Shown in pieces: positions 26,254 through 34,596 of a DNA stretch of 58,871 bases. The stretch lies in NCBI GenBank assembly GCA_913009755.1, contig CAJVWU010000013.1, positions 1-58,871 on the forward strand. The letters are read 5' to 3'. The translations under genes and the position numbers were made by a program. A model generated the notes under the pieces. It was given only the letters and a program-made list of their open reading frames with translations, searched no databases and was not told the origin of the DNA. Source of the DNA: an uncultured Bacteroidia bacterium (GTDB taxonomy: Bacteria > Bacteroidota > Bacteroidia > Bacteroidales > F082). Position 1 is the first letter of the stretch; each line of letters starts with the position of its first letter.

Positions 26254-28407
26254 ATGTCAGAAATTGAAAAAAAGGCTGCTGCCGAACCGGCAGAGGCCAA
26301 CGAACAGGAAACTCCCAAAACTGTTGAAGCAACGGCAGAACCCAAAGAAACAGCAGTGGAAGAAGTAAAAGCTGAAGAAAAACAAGAAACAGAGGCTGAA
26401 GCTGAAAACAAAGCGGAAGAAACACCGGAAAACGAAGAACAACCAACTGCTGAAGAGCAAGACATCATTGAAGAACCTGTTAAAGAGGCAGAACAACCGG
26501 TAGCTGAGGAACAACCCAAAGAAGATACTGAAGAAAAGACAAATACCGTGGAAGAAAAGCAGGAAGTTGTTGACGAGTTACAAACTGAGGTGAAAGAAGA
26601 TGATCCGGAAGAAAAGGCCAATGAACCGGCTGAATTCGACTGGGATGCCCTCGGTAAAAAACAGGATATTTATTCTGCAGACGAAAGAAGCAAACTGGAA
26701 GATATTTACGGGGAAACCCTTAGCTCGATTACCGAACATGAAGTAATTGAAGGTGCTGTTGTTTCCATCTCAAACCGTGAAGTTGTGGTGAATATCGGCT
26801 ACAAATCCGATGGGATATTGCCTTTCAACGAATTTCGTTACAACCCTGACCTGAAAGTGGGTGATGTTGTGGACATCTATGTTGAAAGCCAGGAAGATGC
26901 AAGCGGACAAATGGTACTCTCACATAAAAAGGCCCGTTTACTGAAATCATGGGACAGGATCAATGAAGCATTTGACAAGGATGAGATCATTACCGGGTTT
27001 GTTAAGAGCCGTACAAAGGGCGGGCTGATTGTTGACGTATTTAATATTGAAGCTTTCCTTCCCGGATCGCAAATTGATGTAAAACCCATCCGCGACTACG
27101 ATATTTATGTTCACAAGACCATGGAATTTAAGGTTGTTAAGATCAACCAGGAATATAAAAATGTGGTTGTTTCGCACAAAGCCCTCATCGAAGACGAACT
27201 GGAGCAGCAAAGAGCCGAGATCATTTCCAAGCTGGAAAAAGGACAGGTGCTTGAAGGAACAGTCAAAAATATTACATCTTACGGAGTGTTTATTGACCTG
27301 GGAGGTGTTGACGGACTGATCCATATTACCGACCTTTCCTGGGGGCGTATCAATCATCCTGAAGAAGTGGTGGAACTGGACCAGAAAATGAAAGTGGTCA
27401 TCCTCGACTTTGACGAAAACAAAAAACGTATTGCATTGGGATTAAAACAACTTTCACCCCATCCGTGGGATTCGCTTGATGAAAACCTGAAAATAGGTGA
27501 TAAAGTAAAGGGGAAAGTGGTTGTGCTGGCCGACTATGGTGCATTTATCGAAATTGCTCCCGGCGTTGAAGGCCTGATCCATGTTTCGGAAATGTCGTGG
27601 TCGCAACATCTGCGCACTGCACAGGATTTCCTGAAAGTGGGTGATGAAGTGGAAGCGGTTATCCTTACCCTTGACCGTGAAGAAAGAAGAATGTCGCTGG
27701 GCATGAAACAACTGATCCCCGATCCATGGAACAACATCCGCGAAAAATATCCCGTCGCTTCCAAACATACGGCCAAAGTCCGCAACTTTACCAACTTCGG
27801 TATCTTTGTTGAGATTGAAGAAGGTGTTGACGGACTGATCCATATCAGCGACCTTTCCTGGTCAAAAAAGATCAAGCACCCGGCAGAATTTACCAAGATT
27901 GGTGCAGACATTGAAGTGGTTGTGTTGGATGTGGACGAAGAAAACCGCCGTTTAAGCCTCGGACACAAACAACTGGAAGAAAATCCATGGGATGTTTTTG
28001 AAACGGTCTTTACCCTTGATTCGGTTCACCAGGGAACCGTGATCAATCTTAATGACAAAGGGGCTGTGGTTTCGTTGCCTTATGGTGTTGAAGGTTTTGT
28101 ACCGCACCGTCATTTGAGAAAAGAAGACGGCAGTATGATTAAAGCTGATGAAACAATTGATTTTAAAGTGATTGAATTTTCCAAGGAAAATAAAAAGATT
28201 ATTCTTTCGCATACCCGTTTGTTTGAAGAAGACCCGCGTGCTGCCAAGGCCCGTGAAGCAAGAAAAGGCGAAGTAGCCGCCAAATCAACAAAACGTAATG
28301 TGAAAAAAATCAACGAGAAACTTGAGAAAACAACCCTCGGCGACCTTGATGTTTTGGCAAACCTTAAAAAAGAGATTGCTGAAAAAGAGGACAAAAAGAA
28401 TAAATAA
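26254..28407 (+). CDS. rpsA: 30S ribosomal protein S1
   Basis: 717-residue RNA-binding ribosomal protein. Six S1 OB-fold domains start near residues 162, 243, 330, 414, 501 and 588; domains 3-5 show the classic motif (SYGVFIDLGGVDGLIHITDL and equivalents). An N-terminal extension of about 130 residues is extremely Glu/Ala/Lys/Pro rich and probably disordered, which accounts for the length over the E. coli protein (557 aa). The C-terminus ends in a lysine-rich helix. The gene has its own promoter and an intrinsic terminator. Confidence 0.95.
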   Translation: MSEIEKKAAAEPAEANEQETPKTVEATAEPKETAVEEVKAEEKQETEAEAENKAEETPENEEQPTAEEQDIIEEPVKEAEQPVAEEQPKEDTEEKTNTVEEKQEVVDELQTEVKEDDPEEKANEPAEFDWDALGKKQDIYSADERSKLEDIYGETLSSITEHEVIEGAVVSISNREVVVNIGYKSDGILPFNEFRYNPDLKVGDVVDIYVESQEDASGQMVLSHKKARLLKSWDRINEAFDKDEIITGFVKSRTKGGLIVDVFNIEAFLPGSQIDVKPIRDYDIYVHKTMEFKVVKINQEYKNVVVSHKALIEDELEQQRAEIISKLEKGQVLEGTVKNITSYGVFIDLGGVDGLIHITDLSWGRINHPEEVVELDQKMKVVILDFDENKKRIALGLKQLSPHPWDSLDENLKIGDKVKGKVVVLADYGAFIEIAPGVEGLIHVSEMSWSQHLRTAQDFLKVGDEVEAVILTLDREERRMSLGMKQLIPDPWNNIREKYPVASKHTAKVRNFTNFGIFVEIEEGVDGLIHISDLSWSKKIKHPAEFTKIGADIEVVVLDVDEENRRLSLGHKQLEENPWDVFETVFTLDSVHQGTVINLNDKGAVVSLPYGVEGFVPHRHLRKEDGSMIKADETIDFKVIEFSKENKKIILSHTRLFEEDPRAAKAREARKGEVAAKSTKRNVKKINEKLEKTTLGDLDVLANLKKEIAEKEDKKNK

Positions 28408-28430
28408 TTCTTATTTATTTGAAAATGGTG

Positions 28431-28463
28431 AAAATCCCTGCCTTTCGAAGTGGGGATTTTTTT
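28431..28463 (+). terminator. rpsA intrinsic terminator
   Basis: AAAATCCC (28431-28438) pairs with GGGGATTTT (28452-28460), followed by Ts. The T tract runs directly into the -7 box of rnz. Confidence 0.75.
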
Positions 28464-28470
28464 ATTTTTG
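28463..28470 (+). promoter_or_regulatory. -7 box TATTTTTG before rnz
   Basis: Exact TAnnTTTG motif, 18 bases before the ATG at 28489, immediately after the T tract of the rpsA terminator. Confidence 0.5.
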
Positions 28471-28488
28471 ACCGGTTCAATAAAAGCT

Positions 28489-29409
28489 ATGCAAAAATTT
28501 CAAATGACGGTTTTAGGATGTGGATCGGCAGTGCCAACTTCATGGCATAGCCCATCCGGCCAACTGGTACAACATCACAACCGTCAATTTTTGATTGACT
28601 GCGGCGAGGGCACACAAATGCAGATGATCAGGTATAAAGTAAAGCAGACCAACCTCAATCATATCTTTATAAGCCATTTGCATGGTGACCATTATTTCGG
28701 TTTAATAGGCCTGATGAACACCTTGCACCTGATGCACCGTGAAAAACCACTTCATGTTTTTGCCCCCAAAGATCTCTATGAGATTATTCATACCCAGTTG
28801 CGTTTATCGGAGACTACTTTACATTACCCGTTCGAATTGCATCCCCTTGAAGATTATAAAAAAGGGGCAACGCTTTATGAAAATGAATATATGAAGGTTA
28901 CGTTGTTTCCGTTGAAACACAGCATTGCAGTTTGGGGGTTTCTTTTCCGCGAAAAAACGATGCCTCCCAACATTGACAAAGCATTTGTTAAAAGATACAG
29001 GCCAACCATTAAACAAATCCATGAAATTAAAAGTGGTGCCGATTTTACAATTCCCGGGGGCAAACTGATCAAGAATGAGCAAATCACAATTCCAGCTCCG
29101 CTGCCGCGTTCTTTTGCTTATTGCTCCGATACAGCCTGGCTCGAAAGCACGGCACACTTTGTTAAAGGCGTCAATCTGCTTTATCACGAATCCACTTTTG
29201 ACAATTCGAGGGAAGAACTTGCCAACATCACCCTGCATTCCACAGCAGCACAGGCAGCCAGAGTAGGCTTGAAATCCGGGGCAAAAAAACTGTTGCTGGG
29301 ACATTATTCCGCCCGGTTTAAAAAAGATATTGAAATATTACAACAAGAAGCACGTGAAATTTTTCCGGAATCGTACCTGAGTAATGAAGGGGAAACTTAT
29401 GATATTTAG
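28489..29409 (+). CDS. rnz: ribonuclease Z
   Basis: 306-residue metallo-beta-lactamase-fold endonuclease that trims tRNA 3' trailers. The zinc motif HLHGDH lies at residues 63-68 (after NHIFIS), and SDTAWLES, YHESTFDN and LLLGHYSARF carry the remaining ligands. The ATG at 28489 gives the usual family N-terminus (TVLGCGSAVPT); an upstream GTG at 28450 precedes the -7 box and is rejected. Confidence 0.95.
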   Translation: MQKFQMTVLGCGSAVPTSWHSPSGQLVQHHNRQFLIDCGEGTQMQMIRYKVKQTNLNHIFISHLHGDHYFGLIGLMNTLHLMHREKPLHVFAPKDLYEIIHTQLRLSETTLHYPFELHPLEDYKKGATLYENEYMKVTLFPLKHSIAVWGFLFREKTMPPNIDKAFVKRYRPTIKQIHEIKSGADFTIPGGKLIKNEQITIPAPLPRSFAYCSDTAWLESTAHFVKGVNLLYHESTFDNSREELANITLHSTAAQAARVGLKSGAKKLLLGHYSARFKKDIEILQQEAREIFPESYLSNEGETYDI

Positions 29410-29481
29410 ATAAGATGTAACAAAACGGTTGACAATGTCGTAATTTACTTTGCATAATCCGTAATAATTAAAAAAACTATA

Positions 29482-30396
29482 ATGACTGAACCCATAGCCA
29501 GCATCAAAGTGCTAACCTATAATCATAAAAAATTTATCGGCCGATGCCTTGACAGCCTGTTGGAACAAAAGACGGATTTTCCGTTTGAAATCGTTGTCGG
29601 TGATGATGGCAGCACGGATGGCACAAAGGAAATATTGCTGGATTATCAGAAAAGGTATCCCGATATTGTTGTTCCTGTAATTTCAGAAACCAACAAAGGA
29701 CCACTGCATAACAGTTTTCATGTAACGTGGGCAACGAAAGGAAAATACCAACTGGTTTGTGACGGGGACGATTACTGGATTGACCCGCTGAAACTGCAGA
29801 AACAGATTGATTTTATGGAAGCAAATCCTGATTATTCAATGCTTCATTCCAATGTGATCTTTGTGGATGAAAAAGGCAGGGAGCAGGAGCCATCTCCTTA
29901 TTTCGTTGAAAGGGAAACACTTTATAAAACCGGAGATGTGTTCTGGGATTTGTGGGATAAGAATTTTATAAATACCAATACGATGTGTTTACGGTATGAC
30001 CTGTATAAAGCGCTGACTCCAAAGACAGAAGAAGAGGTTGAAAAGCTATGGTTCATTCACGATTACTGGTACTGGCTCAAACTGGCGCAGGTGGGGAAAC
30101 TGGGTTTTATGGATGAAAAAATGGCGGCATACCGTTCGCATTCGGAGAATATTACCGTGAAAGGGGATTTCTTACGGAAGCGTTTGCCGATGACCTGGAT
30201 TGATATTGCAAGATCACTGCCAAAAAAAGAGGTGAATGCTTCTGAAAAGCGGGAAAATATAGCCAGAAAAATGATAGCGGTTTTGTTGCGGAAAGATTTG
30301 CCTGTTTGGATGAAAACAAAGGCATTTTGCGTACTTATGAGATATTTTCCTTCATTTTCGTTTCTGGTAAAAAATATCAGAAAGAGAATAATATAA
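29482..30396 (+). CDS. family 2 glycosyltransferase
   Basis: 304-residue GT-A fold enzyme. The N-terminal nucleotide-sugar block has SIKVLTYNHKKFIGRCLDSL, then VVGDDGSTDGT and the metal-binding CDGDDYW. The C-terminal third is basic and helical. It likely adds a sugar to a polysaccharide or glycan; donor and acceptor are unknown. No other glycan genes adjoin it (the O-antigen genes are 23 kb away). Confidence 0.87.
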   Translation: MTEPIASIKVLTYNHKKFIGRCLDSLLEQKTDFPFEIVVGDDGSTDGTKEILLDYQKRYPDIVVPVISETNKGPLHNSFHVTWATKGKYQLVCDGDDYWIDPLKLQKQIDFMEANPDYSMLHSNVIFVDEKGREQEPSPYFVERETLYKTGDVFWDLWDKNFINTNTMCLRYDLYKALTPKTEEEVEKLWFIHDYWYWLKLAQVGKLGFMDEKMAAYRSHSENITVKGDFLRKRLPMTWIDIARSLPKKEVNASEKRENIARKMIAVLLRKDLPVWMKTKAFCVLMRYFPSFSFLVKNIRKRII

Positions 30397-30516
30397 TCGG
30401 TCACTTACAAGTTTAAATGTCAAATCTGTTGTTGTTCTGTGTGTTATTTCGGAAGCATCGCCAGGCTTGAATGTTTTTATCCAAAATTTAACAACCGGAA
30501 AAAATGATTTTCCTTG

Positions 30517-30547
30517 TTTGGAGATACGAAACAAATCTCTATTTTTG
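30517..30547 (+). promoter_or_regulatory. full tRNA promoter (TTTG-N19-TATTTTTG)
   Basis: A -33 element TTTG (30517-30520) and an exact -7 box (30540-30547) are separated by 19 bases, the textbook Bacteroidota promoter. It would drive tRNA-Ser and tRNA-Pro with a leader of about 95 bases. Confidence 0.75.
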
Positions 30548-30646
30548 CAGTCCTGATTTTCAGGGCAGCAGTAAGCTGTTATAAAAGCAGAAAAGGTTCT
30601 TTATCATATTTTGAATTAACTTATCAATAAGCTATTCCGGATAATT

Positions 30647-30735
<89 letters not shown>

Positions 30736-30748
30736 TCCGCTCGCCGAA

Positions 30749-30767
30749 GTCTCGTTTTAAACGAGAC
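30749..30767. repeat. palindromic hairpin between the tRNAs
   Basis: GTCTCGTTTTAAACGAGAC is a perfect palindrome around one base. It follows the word CGCCGAAG, also found at the base of the hairpin after tRNA-Pro. It may be an RNA processing signal between the tRNAs. Confidence 0.6.
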
Positions 30768-30794
30768 GAAGGCGGTTATTTAGTTCATAATTTA

Positions 30795-30869
30795 CGGGGT
30801 ATGGCCCAGTCCGGTTAAGGCGCCTGCTTTGGGAGCAGGAGATCGCAAGTTCGAATCTTGCTACCCCGA
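30795..30869 (+). tRNA. tRNA-Pro (UGG)
   Basis: 75-base tRNA. Acceptor CGGGGTA (30795-30801) pairs with TACCCCG (30862-30868), discriminator A. The anticodon arm CCTGCTTTGGGAGCAGG gives anticodon UGG; AGTTCGAATCT is the T arm. CCA is not encoded. Confidence 0.96.
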
Positions 30870-30873
30870 CCCT

Positions 30874-30915
30874 GCCCGCCGAAGTTCCGCGAATGCGGAA
30901 CTTCGGCGGGCTTTT
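30874..30915 (+). terminator. long GC hairpin terminator after tRNA-Pro
   Basis: Perfect 17-bp stem, 30874-30890 with 30895-30911 (GCCCGCCGAAGTTCCGC), GAAT loop, followed by TTTT. It starts 5 bases after the mature tRNA end. Confidence 0.8.
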
Positions 30916-31108
30916 CCAGGCCGTTTTCTTTCACCGGCAATTGCAGAAAATGATTTGCAACAGCCATTGGGTTATCTGTTTACCAACTGTCTGGAAAACA
31001 AATCCGAATCCTTTCATGAACTTTATTTGCTTTTGAACGTATGACTTCATTAATGAAACAAGGACGTCGGGAAACTGGCGTTTTTTATGATTTAAAAAAG
31101 TTAATGAT

Positions 31109-31921
31109 ATGAAGCCAAAACAAACATTTTTGCTTTCCGTTTTGATGGTTTGTTTACTATTTAGCCTGAATGCACAAACCAATACGGTTGCGCCCGATAC
31201 TTTGGATTCTGTATTGTCCGGGACAATAGATTCAGGCGTGGTCCGTATGAATTTTATCAAGCTCAACCTGACGTCACTTTTAATGAAAAACATTAGTGTT
31301 CAATACGAGAGGGTTTTTAACAAATTACTGTCAGGTGCAATTGCCGTCAGGGTTATGCCAACTACAACTGTGCCGTATATGTTTCTTGCTTACAAAACAT
31401 TTGGTGATGGTGACCCCAATGCCGAAGAAGTCATCAAAAAAATAAAAGTCAGTAATTTCGCCATTACACCTGAAATCCGGTTTTATTTAGGGAAAAAAGG
31501 ATATGGAAGAGGTTTCTATATTGCACCCTGTTATCGCTATGCCCGATTTAACATCAGTAACCTGGAATATAATTATGGCGATATCCCCGGCGGTCAGGAC
31601 AGTACCATCATTTTATCGGGTCACCTCACGGCTAACACCGGGGGTTTTATGTTGGGAGCACAATGGACTTTTGGAAAACACCTGAGCCTCGACTGGTGGA
31701 TATTCGGGCCTTTAATCGGGGTTGAAAATTCCATTTTAAGCGGTGTGTCAACAGTACCTTTATCAGAAGAAATACAAAATGACATCAGGGAAAACCTGAA
31801 CAAGTTAGATATTCCCTATACGAAAAAAACCATCTATGTAGATCAAAATGGTGCTTCACTTCAAGCGCACGGGCTATTGGCAGGTATAAGAGTAGGGTTG
31901 GCATTTGGAATAAAGTTCTGA
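31109..31921 (+). CDS. DUF3575-like outer-membrane barrel protein
   Basis: 270-residue exported protein with a signal peptide ending LNAQ (about residue 23). The mature part shows alternating polar/hydrophobic strands (NFIKLNLTSLLMKNISVQYE, EIRFYLGKKGYGRGFYIAPC, GGFMLGAQWTFGKHLSLDWW) and a C-terminal aromatic strand (LAFGIKF), typical of small beta-barrels of the DUF3575 type. The function is unknown. It is monocistronic. Confidence 0.6.
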   Translation: MKPKQTFLLSVLMVCLLFSLNAQTNTVAPDTLDSVLSGTIDSGVVRMNFIKLNLTSLLMKNISVQYERVFNKLLSGAIAVRVMPTTTVPYMFLAYKTFGDGDPNAEEVIKKIKVSNFAITPEIRFYLGKKGYGRGFYIAPCYRYARFNISNLEYNYGDIPGGQDSTIILSGHLTANTGGFMLGAQWTFGKHLSLDWWIFGPLIGVENSILSGVSTVPLSEEIQNDIRENLNKLDIPYTKKTIYVDQNGASLQAHGLLAGIRVGLAFGIKF

Positions 31922-32013
31922 TCCATTCCAATGATTTTTATCGTTAACGAACGGAATACGCCTTTTTTATAAGCTGCATTTAACTGACAAAGACTGCACC
32001 GGACGGGTTGCCA

Positions 32014-32511
32014 TCAATCACAAGAATCGTCCCCACAACTTTTACAGAGTTTATCCCTGTTTCGTTTAATCTTTTTATAGCCGTAAACCACGCTTAGAAG
32101 CGTAACAATAAATATTGCCGGTTTTGCAATTTTCAGGTATGAACTGCCAAACATACTCAGATATACAACGGCCATCGGCGAACCGCAACAACCAATAAGA
32201 AAACAACCAAATGAAGCCAGCAGTGCCGAAAATGTGATGCCGCCGAAAAACCCTGCCGCCCCTTTTTTCCGGTCAATTTTCATTCTGGAAAAGGCAAACA
32301 GGGTAAACGCAATGGCCAGGGCATAAGACAACCCGAAAAAGTATTCCCCATCCTGAAAGTAAATAGCATACCCGCTTAAATTGTTTCCGGAAACAGCTTT
32401 CACATCAGCCCATTGTGTTTTAGGGGCCAGGGTTTTGCTTACCCAAAAGAAATGAATCAATAAGGTTAAACAAAACCCGGTTATAATTATTGTTTTTTGT
32501 CTTTTACTCAT
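32014..32511 (-). CDS. small membrane protein with Cys pairs, last gene of the ArsR/MtrA operon
   Basis: 165 residues with about four or five transmembrane helices. The helix-region motif FGCFLIGCCGSPM (near residue 110) and the cytoplasmic tail CKSCGDDSCD (residues ~155-164) place seven cysteines where a soft metal could be passed through a membrane, reminiscent of but not homologous by eye to MerT. The gene overlaps the MtrA-like gene by 8 bases, so it is translationally coupled to it. I do not recognise the family. A transporter or membrane anchor for the MtrA-like protein is my inference. Confidence 0.6.
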   Translation of the reverse strand: MSKRQKTIIITGFCLTLLIHFFWVSKTLAPKTQWADVKAVSGNNLSGYAIYFQDGEYFFGLSYALAIAFTLFAFSRMKIDRKKGAAGFFGGITFSALLASFGCFLIGCCGSPMAVVYLSMFGSSYLKIAKPAIFIVTLLSVVYGYKKIKRNRDKLCKSCGDDSCD

Positions 32512-33691
32512 CTGCTAATTCGCCCAATGCTTTGTCCTGTACGTAAGGGATACCGTATTTTATAAAATATTCCGCCCTGGTCAGTTCTTTACCGAGATAG
32601 GCACAGTGATCAGGTAATGATATAAACCCTTTTTCGATAATTGTATAATAAATAGCCGCCGCATCATTTCCCACAATCGTTTGTAACAATTCCCCGTTGT
32701 TGGCATAATGTTCAACAAATATCTTTTTCTCCGGTTTATTCGGCAGTATGACAAAATACCCTTTTTTATCCAGGTGCAGTTTTGGAGGGTTTTGTGCGAT
32801 AATCTCATTATTGACAAATTCATACATTCCCTTCTTGTCGGATGTTGTTTTCTTTTTGGAACGGGCAATCTCTGTGTATCGGATTATATCTTCCATCGAA
32901 TTGTTCCCGATAAGGTCAATAATTTCAATTTGGGATTGAAAACGCTCAACCTGCCCCGTACTTAAATTTTTCACCACGGGACGTTTCCCTTTTGCCCCGA
33001 TGATTCTGTTTTTTTCGTTCATGCCGTTCGAATGTAATGCGAGTAAAGCCTGCCCCGAAAAATGCCCCCCCATCATATCCTGTCCACTTTCATTTCCGCA
33101 AATTATAAAGGAACGTATATTGGGGTTTGAAATAATGTTTTTCACCACTTTCTCCACACCGATATTTTCGGTTTCGCAGTAGCCGGCTATGGCAATCTTA
33201 TCTTTTAATGATTCGATAAGCTGCCCCGGTAATTTAGTATTTGATAAAGTGTCGATTGCAACTGTTGCCTTTTCGTTTCCTATAAAAAAACTGCCCTTTT
33301 CCACCGGCCATTTATTTTTTGGTTTCGGTGTGTTGCACGAACAGGATTCGGATGAACAGGGTTCTTCTTTGTTTTCATCACCTTGATTATCACTGATTTC
33401 AAACAGTAAATTGGAAATATCGGCAGGATAACAAGGATTACAGCCAAGACAATCGTATTTTTTTTGGCCATTAATTTTAATTTGCAGCTCACCTGCCTTT
33501 GCAGCCAGTTCGTTTTCGCCAACAGCCTGTGCCAATTCTGCAAACTCCTTTAAAGTGCCTGCATTACACCCACAAAAAGAACACTTTTTAATTTCTGAAA
33601 TCCGTGTCAGGTCTTCAAAAATTTCTTTTAATGACAACCGGTTACTATTCGGCTGATATATCTTTAATATTTCTAACGGATTTTGCTTCAT
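32504..33691 (-). CDS. MtrA-like corrinoid methyltransferase subunit fused to DUF4346, with Cys-rich N-terminus
   Basis: 395 residues in three parts. Residues 1-120 carry CxxCxC (37, 40, 42), CxxCxxC (81, 84, 87) and a Cys-rich linker (112-119), fit to bind a metal or Fe-S cluster. Residues ~130-250 match MtrA, the corrinoid-carrying subunit of methanogen tetrahydromethanopterin:CoM methyltransferase: IAGYCETENIGVEKVVKN, IICGNESG, GGHFSGQALLALHSNG and RIIGAKG; His210 in GHFSGQ is the expected cobalt ligand. Residues ~300-390 fit DUF4346 (IFVEHYANNGELL, AYLGKELTRAEYF, PYVQD). The MtrA membrane anchor is absent. It overlaps both neighbours. ATG 33691 is preferred over a TTG two codons upstream. 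The reaction is unknown. Confidence 0.75.
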   Translation of the reverse strand: MKQNPLEILKIYQPNSNRLSLKEIFEDLTRISEIKKCSFCGCNAGTLKEFAELAQAVGENELAAKAGELQIKINGQKKYDCLGCNPCYPADISNLLFEISDNQGDENKEEPCSSESCSCNTPKPKNKWPVEKGSFFIGNEKATVAIDTLSNTKLPGQLIESLKDKIAIAGYCETENIGVEKVVKNIISNPNIRSFIICGNESGQDMMGGHFSGQALLALHSNGMNEKNRIIGAKGKRPVVKNLSTGQVERFQSQIEIIDLIGNNSMEDIIRYTEIARSKKKTTSDKKGMYEFVNNEIIAQNPPKLHLDKKGYFVILPNKPEKKIFVEHYANNGELLQTIVGNDAAAIYYTIIEKGFISLPDHCAYLGKELTRAEYFIKYGIPYVQDKALGELADE

Positions 33692-34019
33692 ATACAAACC
33701 CTTTTTCTGTTTTTGTTATTTGCCCCGAAACTTCAACTCTATCCTTAATTGCAGGTAAGGCCTCCTTAAACCGGACGGGCAACTGTTCGTTTGCATTACA
33801 TTTATCAACACCACATTCTTCAAATTCTTTTTCTCCGATAATGCGAAATTGCTGTCTGGCTGAATCTACCCCGCTTACAATGCCCTGAATGCTAACCTCC
33901 CGGTTTAGATATTCAGCAGGGTTGTTCAGCACATCTTCTACAGTTGTTAAATCTGATTTGCGGTTTTGACAACTTTGAACGGATAGAGCCATGAGTAAAA
34001 CGGCGAATATCGTTTTCAT
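33645..34019 (-). CDS. OB-fold lipoprotein in the ArsR/MtrA operon
   Basis: 124 residues with a lipoprotein signal (lipobox VQSC at about residue 17). The mature part has the strand order of an OB-fold of the tRNA_anti/CcmE-like kind (NREVSIQGIVSGVDSARQQF, then DRVEVSGQITKTEKGFVYEA). A CGVDKCNANEQ stretch adds two cysteines. Its last 47 bases overlap the MtrA-like gene, and it starts 13 bases after arsR. A periplasmic metal- or ligand-binding role is an inference. Confidence 0.65.
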   Translation of the reverse strand: MKTIFAVLLMALSVQSCQNRKSDLTTVEDVLNNPAEYLNREVSIQGIVSGVDSARQQFRIIGEKEFEECGVDKCNANEQLPVRFKEALPAIKDRVEVSGQITKTEKGFVYEAKSVRNIKDISAE

Positions 34020-34032
34020 ATAAATTATGTGT

Positions 34033-34413
34033 TTAATGGTTTTTTAAATGTTCTTTTTGGATGCCCAAAAGACATTTCCCTTCAATCCTGATGTCAAACC
34101 TTTTCTGCAATTCATTAAGGTCGGTTTTAAGTTGTTGTGCAGGAATTTCTTTGATTGCCTCAAATAAAAGTTCCAGAAACCTTCCTTTAACCGGTGTTAA
34201 ACCAAAATAAACCCAGCGTCCTTCTTTCCTTTCATTTATTAAACCGGCATTTTTCAATATTTTCAAGTGTTTTGAAACATTGTAAGTTGGCGTTTCCAGA
34301 ATGTCAGTGAATTCACAAACACAAAGTTCAGATTTTGAAACCACTAACAAATGCAGTATTCTTAACCTCGTTTCATCACTTAACGCCTTAAAAAAATCAG
34401 TGTACGTATTCAT
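34033..34413 (-). CDS. ArsR family metalloregulator with CxC sensor motif
   Basis: 126-residue winged-helix repressor. The motif SELCVCEFTDIL (Cys31, Cys33) lies in the alpha-3 position used by As(III)/Sb(III)-sensing ArsR proteins, followed by the recognition helix (TPTYNVSKHLKILKNAGLI) and wing (ERKEGRWVYFGL). The third cysteine of E. coli ArsR is not in the same place. The ATG at 34413 is used; an upstream TTG-type extension lies inside the promoter. It probably represses its own operon through the palindrome at 34437-34454. Confidence 0.88.
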   Translation of the reverse strand: MNTYTDFFKALSDETRLRILHLLVVSKSELCVCEFTDILETPTYNVSKHLKILKNAGLINERKEGRWVYFGLTPVKGRFLELLFEAIKEIPAQQLKTDLNELQKRFDIRIEGKCLLGIQKEHLKNH

Positions 34414-34436
34414 TGTTATTTTTCTTAAGTTGCATA

Positions 34437-34461
34437 GTTGCACAATGGCGCAACAAAGATA
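34437..34461 (-). promoter_or_regulatory. ArsR operator plus -7 box TATCTTTG
   Basis: GTTGC (34437-34441) and GCAAC (34450-34454) form an 18-bp interrupted palindrome that abuts the exact minus-strand -7 box at 34454-34461. The palindrome would lie on the transcription start, a position where a bound repressor blocks initiation. Confidence 0.6.
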
Positions 34462-34596
34462 ATCACTATTTTTAATTAATCGGGAAATTGACGGTGGAAA
34501 CAGGGGGATTTTTATTTTTTTTAACTTGTAAGCCGACTTGTGTAACGCTGTTCAGCACAAAACAAGCAGGATGTCAATCAATGACAAACTATGGTT

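Noticed and set aside
26244-26621. Ser-rich open frame opposite rpsA
   Set aside because: It mirrors the Glu/Ala-rich S1 N-terminus; its composition is forced by the other strand.
30829-31044. Plus-strand frame starting in tRNA-Pro
   Set aside because: It runs through the tRNA and its terminator hairpin.
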